A DNA stretch of 64,000 bases from Acidobacteriota bacterium (lineage in GTDB: Bacteria; Acidobacteriota; Vicinamibacteria; Vicinamibacterales; CAVVIG01), in assembly GCA_003222395.1 (NCBI GenBank), contig QHWB01000032.1, positions 124,001 through 188,000 of the forward strand. Reading direction: 5' to 3'. Numbering within the stretch: the stretch's first letter is position 1; every line of letters starts with the position of its first letter. Shown here one piece after another: positions 26,334 through 31,790 of this stretch. Position numbers and translations under genes: made by a program. The notes beneath the pieces are model-generated. The model was not told where the DNA came from. It saw nothing but the letters and a program-made list of their open reading frames with translations, and searched no databases.

Positions 26334-27971
26334 TCAGACGGTCTTGACGGCTCGCGCGTCCACGGCGAGCTCGCGCAAGCGGAACCGCTGAATCTTCCCG
26401 GTCGCCGTCTTCGGCAGCTCCGGCAGAAACGCCACCCACCGCGGCCGCTTGTACTCGGCGAGCCGTTGCCGCACGAACTGCTGTAGTTCCTCCGCCAGCT
26501 CGGGCGTCGCTCGGGCCGCGTCGCGGAGGACGACGAACGCCATCGGTTTCACGAGCGCATCGCGATCCTCACGACCGACGACGCCGCATTCGAGCACGGC
26601 CTGATGAGCCATCAGCGCGTTCTCGACTTCCACCGGGCTGACCCACAGTCCGCCGACCTTCATCATGTCGTCGGAGCGGCCGGCGTACCAGAAATAGCCG
26701 TCGGCATCCTGCGTGTACTTGTCGCCGGTACGGATCCAATGCCCTTCGATGGTGTTCTTCGTTTTCTCGTGCTGATTCCAGTATCCGGCGCAGATCGAAT
26801 CGCCGTGGACCCACAGGTTGCCGATCTCGCCCTCGGCGATCGGCCGGCGATCATCGTCGAGCAGCCGCGCCTCGTAGCCGTCGACGATCCGGCCGCTGGA
26901 TCCCAGACGGATTGCGCCGGGACGATTCGAGATGAACATGTGCAGCGTTTCGGTCGACCCGATGCCGTCGATGACGTCGACGCCGAAGCGCTGTTTGAAT
27001 CGTTCGTAGATCGCCGGCGGCAGCGCCTCGCCGGCCGACACAGCCAGCCGGATGCTCGAAAGATCGAAGTCGGGGCCGACCTGCGTGCCGCCCCCGCGCG
27101 CCTGTCCCGAGCCTGTCGAAGGATGCGCGAGCATCATCGCGTATCCCGTCGGCACCGAGTAGAAGAGCGTCGGACGATGCTTCTCGATGACGGCGTAAAC
27201 ATTCTGCGGCGTGGGCGGGCCTGGAAACAGAATGGTGGTGGCGCCGACCGAGAACGGAAAGTAGAGAGCGTTGCCGAGACCGTACGCGAAGAACAGCTTC
27301 GCGACGCTGAAGGTGCGATCGGCGCTGCGGATGCCGAGGACGCCCCCGCCGAAGAGCGTCGCGCAGATCACCATGTCGTGATGCAGGTGGACGCACCCCT
27401 TCGGCATCCCGGTGCTGCCCGATGAATAGAGCCAGAAGGCCGGCGCGTCGCGGCTGGTCGGCTCCGCCTCGACCTCGTCGGCGCCCTGCGCCAGCAATAC
27501 GCCGAGCGGCGTGTGCGTGTGCGTCGACTCGGCGTTGCCGGCGACGATGATGTGGCGCAGCGAGCGGCGCGATGCCAGCGGGATCGATTCGATGTGCGGC
27601 AGAAGCGGCGCGCTGACGACGAGGACGCCGGCGCGCGAGTCGCGGATGACGAACTCGTAGTCGGCGGGCCTCCACAGCGTGTTGAGCGGCACCGGGATCG
27701 CGCCGATTTTCATCGCGCCGAAGAAGCCGGAGACGAAGTCGGGACCGTCGTGCAGCAGGAGCAGCACGCGCTCTTCCGGCCGCACGCCGAGACGCAGCAG
27801 CGCCGATCCGAATCGATTCACCTTGCGGAGCACTTCGTCGTACGTGACGATTTCGTCGCCGCACTCGATGGCGACGCGGCTTCCCCGTCCGTCGCTGACG
27901 TTGCGATCGACGAAATATGTCGCCGCGTTGAACGTCTCCGGGATGCCGACCGACTCGGCGGTGGCGATCAT
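26334..27971 (-). CDS. Benzoate-CoA ligase family protein
   Basis: 545 aa from the ATG at 27971 (MIATAESVGIPETFNAATYF). It activates benzoate (or a similar aromatic acid) with ATP and CoA to the acyl-CoA that feeds BoxB. ANL-superfamily motifs: P-loop YSSGSTGMPKGCVHLHH (about 180), GSTETLHMFISN (about 345), GDKYTQDADGYFWYAGRSDD (about 420) and the C-terminal catalytic Lys in LPKTATGKIQRFRL. AYGLGNALYFPFSVGAT is benzoate-ligase-like. A small repeat (27098-27124) inside the gene inserts STGSGQARGG in frame near residue 285. Its start overlaps the thioesterase stop (ATGA). Confidence 0.9.
   Translation of the reverse strand: MIATAESVGIPETFNAATYFVDRNVSDGRGSRVAIECGDEIVTYDEVLRKVNRFGSALLRLGVRPEERVLLLLHDGPDFVSGFFGAMKIGAIPVPLNTLWRPADYEFVIRDSRAGVLVVSAPLLPHIESIPLASRRSLRHIIVAGNAESTHTHTPLGVLLAQGADEVEAEPTSRDAPAFWLYSSGSTGMPKGCVHLHHDMVICATLFGGGVLGIRSADRTFSVAKLFFAYGLGNALYFPFSVGATTILFPGPPTPQNVYAVIEKHRPTLFYSVPTGYAMMLAHPSTGSGQARGGGTQVGPDFDLSSIRLAVSAGEALPPAIYERFKQRFGVDVIDGIGSTETLHMFISNRPGAIRLGSSGRIVDGYEARLLDDDRRPIAEGEIGNLWVHGDSICAGYWNQHEKTKNTIEGHWIRTGDKYTQDADGYFWYAGRSDDMMKVGGLWVSPVEVENALMAHQAVLECGVVGREDRDALVKPMAFVVLRDAARATPELAEELQQFVRQRLAEYKRPRWVAFLPELPKTATGKIQRFRLRELAVDARAVKTV
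27098..27124 (-). repeat. Intragenic short dispersed repeat (TTCGACAGGCTCGGGACAGG type)
   Basis: On the coding strand the segment reads CCTTCGACAGGCTCGGGACA followed by GG. I recognise this as a widespread short bacterial repeat word whose in-frame translation is the stock STGSGQA. Here it is embedded in the benzoate-CoA ligase gene without breaking the frame. Confidence 0.65.
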
Positions 27972-28417
27972 GGCCGGCCCGCGCCAGGCGCCTCCGATCG
28001 AAGGGTGAGCGCAGGCGCCAGAAGCGACGAGATTTCGGTCGGAAACGATCGCGCCGCAAACGTGCGTGCGTCGACGCACGCCACGCGGTACGACGCGTCG
28101 CAGATGAGACGATCGGTGCCGCGCTCGCGGACGTCGAACGCGTATTCGATGCGCCGATCGGTCATCGACGACACGCCGACGCCGATCGACATCTCGTCTC
28201 CGAGCTTGGCCGGCGATCGAAACCGCGATTGCAGCGAGGTTCGTGGCATGAAGACCTCGAGCTCGCGCAGCAGCACGGTGCGGTCGTGTCCGAGGCGCCG
28301 GAACAGCTCCTCTTCGGCGTTCTCGAAGTACCGAAAGAAGACACCGAACCACACGATCCCGGCGGCGTCGGTATCGGCCCACATGACGCGGGCGTCGACG
28401 TGATGGAAGAGCGGCAC
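27968..28417 (-). CDS. Acyl-CoA thioesterase, 4HBT hotdog family
   Basis: 149 aa from GTG at 28417. The hotdog-fold signature VMWADTDAAGIVWFGVFFRY carries the catalytic Asp of the 4-hydroxybenzoyl-CoA thioesterase type (WADTDAAGIV). EVFMPRTSLQSRFRSPAKLG and DRRIEYAFDVRERG follow. GTG is chosen because the first strand (VDARVMW) must be included and because a -10 box lies 8 nt upstream. It overlaps the benzoate-CoA ligase start (ATGA). A benzoyl-CoA thioesterase would relieve CoA trapping, as known for box clusters; the specificity is inferred from context. Confidence 0.88.
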   Translation of the reverse strand: MPLFHHVDARVMWADTDAAGIVWFGVFFRYFENAEEELFRRLGHDRTVLLRELEVFMPRTSLQSRFRSPAKLGDEMSIGVGVSSMTDRRIEYAFDVRERGTDRLICDASYRVACVDARTFAARSFPTEISSLLAPALTLRSEAPGAGRP

Positions 28418-28438
28418 GGGTCGATATAATAGACGACC
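28418..28438. promoter_or_regulatory. 21-bp symmetric bidirectional promoter, leaderless in both directions
   Basis: The entire gap between two divergent GTG starts is 21 bp. On the plus strand TATAAT (28425-28430) ends 8 nt before the lipA GTG. On the minus strand TATTAT (28431-28426) ends 8 nt before the thioesterase GTG. Transcription from either should begin at or within about two bases of the start codon. No Shine-Dalgarno can fit. Confidence 0.6.
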
Positions 28439-29350
28439 GTGGCTCGCGTCATTTCGCTCACGCCCGGACAACCGCATCAGCCGCGGCAGCCCAAGCCGGA
28501 ATGGCTGAAGGTGCGCGCGCCGGGATCGCCGAGCTACCTCCGGCTGAAGGCGCTGATGCGCGACCTCGGGCTCCATACCGTGTGCGAAGAGGCGCAGTGC
28601 CCGAATATCGGCGAGTGCTGGAACCACGGCACGGCGACGTTCATGATTCTCGGCGACGTGTGCACGCGCGCCTGTTCGTACTGCGCCGTGTCGCACGGCC
28701 GTCCCGACGCGGTCGATGTCGCCGAGCCGGCCCGCGTCGCCGAGGCGATCAAGACCCTCGACCTCAGTTACGTCGTCATCACGTCGGTCGATCGCGACGA
28801 TCTCGACGACGGCGGCGCGTCGATGTTCGCCGCCACGATTCGCGAGACGCGCCGACGCCTGCCCGAATGCCGAATTGAAGTGCTCATCCCGGATTTTCAG
28901 GGCAACGAGGCGGCGCTCCGGGACGTGCTCGATGCGCGGCCCGACATCCTGAACCACAACACCGAAACGGTTCCGCGGCTCTATCGGATGGCGCGATCCG
29001 GCGGCCGCTATCAGCGCACGCTCGAACTGCTCGACCGATCGCGCCGCTACGCGCCGGACGTGCCGACGAAGACGGGTCTCATGGTGGGCCTGGGTGAAGA
29101 GCACGACGAGCTCGTCTCCACCTTCAGGGATCTGCGCGAGGTCGGCTGCGGCATTCTGACCATCGGCCAGTATCTGCGTCCGTCGCCCGCGCACGCGCCG
29201 ATGATCCGCTACTACCACCCTGATGAATTCGGCGCGTTGAAGCAGATCGCGCTCGATCTCGGCTTCGTTCACGTCGAATCCGGTCCGCTCGTCCGCAGCT
29301 CGTACCACGCGCACGAAACCGCCGACGCGTACGAACGCGCCGCGAGGTAG
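28439..29350 (+). CDS. lipA: Lipoyl synthase LipA
   Basis: 303 aa, GTG start. A radical-SAM enzyme that inserts two sulfurs into octanoyl groups on lipoyl domains, here relevant to the pyruvate dehydrogenase E2 encoded 10 kb away. The auxiliary cluster ligands are in CEEAQCPNIGECW (about 49-61). The radical-SAM cluster ligands are in CTRACSYCAVSHG (Cys about 76, 80, 83). Further LipA signatures are VDRDDLDDGGA, LNHNTETVPRLY, KTGLMVGLGEEHDE and TIGQYLRPS. Predicted leaderless from the bidirectional promoter. Its TAG stop is followed in the same frame by the YitT-like gene. Confidence 0.96.
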   Translation: MARVISLTPGQPHQPRQPKPEWLKVRAPGSPSYLRLKALMRDLGLHTVCEEAQCPNIGECWNHGTATFMILGDVCTRACSYCAVSHGRPDAVDVAEPARVAEAIKTLDLSYVVITSVDRDDLDDGGASMFAATIRETRRRLPECRIEVLIPDFQGNEAALRDVLDARPDILNHNTETVPRLYRMARSGGRYQRTLELLDRSRRYAPDVPTKTGLMVGLGEEHDELVSTFRDLREVGCGILTIGQYLRPSPAHAPMIRYYHPDEFGALKQIALDLGFVHVESGPLVRSSYHAHETADAYERAAR

Positions 29351-29353
29351 CCT

Positions 29354-30193
29354 CTGCGCCGCGAAGCGGTCAACGCGCTCTTCATCGCGGCGGGCATCCT
29401 CTCGGCGGCGATGGGCCTGAAGGGGTTCCTGCTCTCGAGCAACTTCATCGATGGCGGCGTCACCGGCGTCTCCATGCTCTTGTCCAAAACGACGGCAATG
29501 CCGCTGTCGGTCTGGCTGCCGCTCATCAACGCGCCGTTCATCGCGATCGGCTACCGGCAGATGGGCGCGGCGTTCGCGATCCGCAGCGCGGCCGGCATCG
29601 CCGGACTGTCCGGCGCCCTGGCGGGCATCCAGTTTCCCGACGTCACGCCCGATCGCGTGCTCACCGCCGTATTCGGCGGCTTCTTCATCGGCGCCGGCAT
29701 CGGCCTCGCCGTGAGGGGCGGCGCGGTGCTCGACGGCACCGAAATCGCCGCGCTCGTCGTCAGCAAACGCAGTCACCTGTTCAGGGTCGGCGACGTCATC
29801 CTCGTCTTCAACATCGTTCTGTTCCTCGCCGCGATGTCGGCGCTCGGCGTCGAGCCGGCGCTGTATTCCATCCTGACGTATGTCACCGCGGCGAGGACGC
29901 TCGACTTCGTCATCTACGGCCTCGAGGAATTCACGGCGATCACGATCGTGTCGGCGCAGAATCCGGCGATCCGCGATCGCATCATGCGCGAGCTGGGACG
30001 CGGCGTCACCGTGTACAAAGGATACGGGGGCTTGAGCGGCGCCGAGCAGGACATCCTCTACTGCGTCGTCACGCGTCTCGAGATCGGGAAGGTGAAAACG
30101 ATCGTCGCCGCGCTCGACGCGAGCGCGTTCGTCGTCTCGCATCCGCTGGCGGATGTGTCGGGAGGGACCGTCAAGCGGGCTGCGCTGCATTGA
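29354..30193 (+). CDS. YitT family membrane protein (DUF161 + DUF2179), probable CTG start
   Basis: 279 aa if initiated at CTG 29354; the first ATG in frame is 29411 and would remove half of TM1 (NALFIAAGILSAAMGLKGFL). A GAGG Shine-Dalgarno at 29344-29347 sits exactly 6 nt before the CTG, and no RBS precedes the ATG. The N-terminal part is a multi-TM YitT/DUF161 domain (SSNFIDGGVTGVSMLLSK; FIGAGIGLAVRGGAVLDGTE). The C-terminal ~85 residues are a DUF2179 domain (GRGVTVYKGYGGLSGAEQDI). Substrate unknown. It lies immediately behind the lipA stop and in the same frame. Confidence 0.88.
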   Translation: MRREAVNALFIAAGILSAAMGLKGFLLSSNFIDGGVTGVSMLLSKTTAMPLSVWLPLINAPFIAIGYRQMGAAFAIRSAAGIAGLSGALAGIQFPDVTPDRVLTAVFGGFFIGAGIGLAVRGGAVLDGTEIAALVVSKRSHLFRVGDVILVFNIVLFLAAMSALGVEPALYSILTYVTAARTLDFVIYGLEEFTAITIVSAQNPAIRDRIMRELGRGVTVYKGYGGLSGAEQDILYCVVTRLEIGKVKTIVAALDASAFVVSHPLADVSGGTVKRAALH

Positions 30194-30202
30194 TTGTTCG
30201 GG

Positions 30203-30292
30203 TAGCGCGAGGCGTTCAGCGAAGCGTCGCGCGTCGCTCGCCTGAAGGCCGGCATACGTCGACGCTCGCCTGAAAGGCTCGCGCTACGTAGT
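30203..30292. repeat. Degenerate dispersed repeat in spacer
   Basis: The spacer between the YitT gene and coxG consists of interleaved words GTAGCGCGAG, GCCTGAAGGC, GCTCGCCTGAAAGGCTCGCG and GCTACGTAG, forming weak hairpins. CCTGAAGG with GCGCTAC is shared with 24.85-24.87 kb. It may terminate both convergent genes. Confidence 0.45.
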
Positions 30293-30727
30293 CGCCGACA
30301 TCTCTTTCGACAACTGATTGAAAAAATCGCCGGCGAGCTTGCGCGCCGTCGCCTCGATCAGGCGCGAGCCGACCGCGGCAATCAGCCCGCCGACCTGGAC
30401 GTCCGCCTCGCATCCGACGCGCGTCGCCGCCTCGCCGGGCGACAGAACGATCGCCGCCGATCCGCGGACGAATCCAGGACCGCCTTTGCCTTCGAAGCTG
30501 AGCGTGAGCGACTCCGGCGGGTGTTTGTCGCTGATGGCGGCGATGCCGGCGTAGACGCCTTTGATACCAGGGACGCCGATCTTCAGCGTCGCCTCGTAGG
30601 CGTCGGGCGCGGTTGCGGTCAGCGATTCGCAACCGGGAATGCAGCGCCGCAGAATCGCCGGATCGCCGAGCGCGTCGAACACCCGCTGGCGATCCGCGGG
30701 AACGGAGTGGGAGACGGTGAGCTTCAC
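30284..30727 (-). CDS. CoxG-like SRPBCC protein
   Basis: 147 aa from GTG at 30727 (KLTVSHSVPADRQRVFDALG); another in-frame GTG eight codons upstream is possible. The SRPBCC/CoxG fold is indicated by DPAILRRCIPGCESL, YEATLKIGVPGIKGVYAG, EGKGGPGFVRGSAAIVL and DVQVGGLIAAVGSRLIEATA. CoxG proteins help anchor or assemble aerobic CO dehydrogenase at the membrane. It is downstream of coxM with a two-hairpin element in the spacer. The C-terminal membrane anchor seen in some CoxG is absent. Confidence 0.88.
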   Translation of the reverse strand: MKLTVSHSVPADRQRVFDALGDPAILRRCIPGCESLTATAPDAYEATLKIGVPGIKGVYAGIAAISDKHPPESLTLSFEGKGGPGFVRGSAAIVLSPGEAATRVGCEADVQVGGLIAAVGSRLIEATARKLAGDFFNQLSKEMSATT

Positions 30728-30753
30728 TTTTCTGACGCGCGGGGGCCACACCT

Positions 30754-30840
30754 TCTTTTCTCGCGGCGGGGACCCACCCCCGCCGCTGTTGCTCGGCGCC
30801 TTACCGCGCCTCGCAACGGCTCAAGGCTGCCGCGTGCGAA
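30754..30840 (-). repeat. Two-hairpin leader element, copy A
   Basis: On the coding strand of coxG, a first imperfect stem (GTTGCGAGGCGC with GCGCCGAGCAAC) is followed by a 9-bp stem GCGGCGGGG...CCCCGCCGC with a short TGGG(T) loop. A purine-rich run (GAGAAAAGAAGG) and the start codons of coxG come next. The first ~60 nt are almost identical to the 57.4 kb copy, including CAGCCTTGAGCCGTTGCGAG. It lies 14-30 nt from the gene start. Confidence 0.65.
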
Positions 30841-30878
30841 AGACCCCGGCCTCGAGCGTAGACTCTCGGCCGCGGGTG

Positions 30879-31712
30879 TTACCGTGACAGAGCCCGCTCT
30901 AACGCTCTGCGCGTGTTCACCCGCGCCAGATGCGCGCGGAACTGCGCCGACGCATGAATATCGCCGAGCGGCTCGACACCATCGGCCGCGTGTGCGGCAG
31001 CGAGCTCGATCGCATGAGCGGTCCTCTGATTGCCGATCGTCTGCTCGACCGCAGTCGCCCTGTACGCCTTCGGCGCGACGCCGGTGACACCGACGCGCAC
31101 GCCGGACGGCGACGCGACGACGGCGACGCCGGCGAGCGCGAAGCCGCTCGCCTTCTGCTCGGTCTTGATGTATGCGACGGACGGCGATGTAACCGGCACG
31201 CGGACCTCGGTCAGGATTTCGTCCGCGGCAATCGCCGTCTGCAGCAGATCGACGAAGAACTGATCCGCACGGACGGTCCGTTTGCCTCGCGGTCCGACGA
31301 GATCGATTTCCGCCTCGAGCGCCAGAATCGGCGCAGGATAATCGGATGCGGGATCGGCGTGAACGAGGCTGCCGCCGATCGTTCCTTTGTTGCGCACCTG
31401 GAGGTCGCCGATGTGAGAGGCGGTCTCGGACAACAGCGGACACTTTTCCCGCAGCAGCTTCGAGGTCTCCACCTCGGAGTGCGTGGTCGTCGCGCCGATG
31501 GCGATGGTGCCGCCGGCTTCGCGAATGTAGCTGAGCGTCGCGATGCGTCCAATGTCGATGACGACGTGCGGCTGCGCAAGCCGCAGCTTCATCGCCGGAA
31601 TCAGGCTGTGTCCGCCGGCCAGTACCTTCGCGTCGTCTCCGTGTTTCTGCAGCAGCGCGACAGCTTCGTCGACGGATGAGGGGCGCACATAATCGAAATT
31701 TGCGGGGTACAT
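30879..31712 (-). CDS. FAD-binding subunit of molybdenum hydroxylase (CoxM-like)
   Basis: 277 aa; the ATG at 31712 is preferred over 31730 because of the strong AGGAAAGAGGAGAG ribosome site just before it. FAD motifs AGGHSLIPAMKLRLAQP (about 33-49) and TIGGSLVHADPASDYPAP (about 110-127) are those of CODH medium subunits. The C-terminal CO_deh_flav_C domain covers about 170-277. It lacks the ~40-residue iron-sulfur insertion found in 4-hydroxybenzoyl-CoA reductase, arguing against that function. Encoded after the large subunit with a 78-bp repeat-bearing spacer. Confidence 0.9.
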   Translation of the reverse strand: MYPANFDYVRPSSVDEAVALLQKHGDDAKVLAGGHSLIPAMKLRLAQPHVVIDIGRIATLSYIREAGGTIAIGATTTHSEVETSKLLREKCPLLSETASHIGDLQVRNKGTIGGSLVHADPASDYPAPILALEAEIDLVGPRGKRTVRADQFFVDLLQTAIAADEILTEVRVPVTSPSVAYIKTEQKASGFALAGVAVVASPSGVRVGVTGVAPKAYRATAVEQTIGNQRTAHAIELAAAHAADGVEPLGDIHASAQFRAHLARVNTRRALERALSR

Positions 31713-31742
31713 TCTCTCCTCTTTCCTCACGCGCGGATTCTC

Positions 31743-31790
31743 GAACCCAGAACCAGAACCAAGAACTCCGAACGCCGGAACCCCGAATCC
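31743..31790 (-). repeat. Stuttering spacer repeat (GGTTCTGGTTCTTGG-like)
   Basis: The spacer between coxL and coxM is made of degenerate GAACC/CAGAACC/AAGAAC words (CCAGAACCAGAACCAAGAAC). The reverse strand, GGTTCTTGGTTC and GGGTTC, matches the segment at 56060-56088 closely. Confidence 0.55.

Noticed and set aside
27968-30190. 740-codon minus frame spanning thioesterase, lipA and YitT regions
   Set aside because: Only its last ~150 codons are real (thioesterase); the rest is antisense to lipA and YitT, which have clear motifs.
28439-30193. LipA-YitT as a single fused gene
   Set aside because: A TAG separates them, and a well-spaced GAGG before CTG 29354 supports separate initiation; readthrough remains only a remote alternative.
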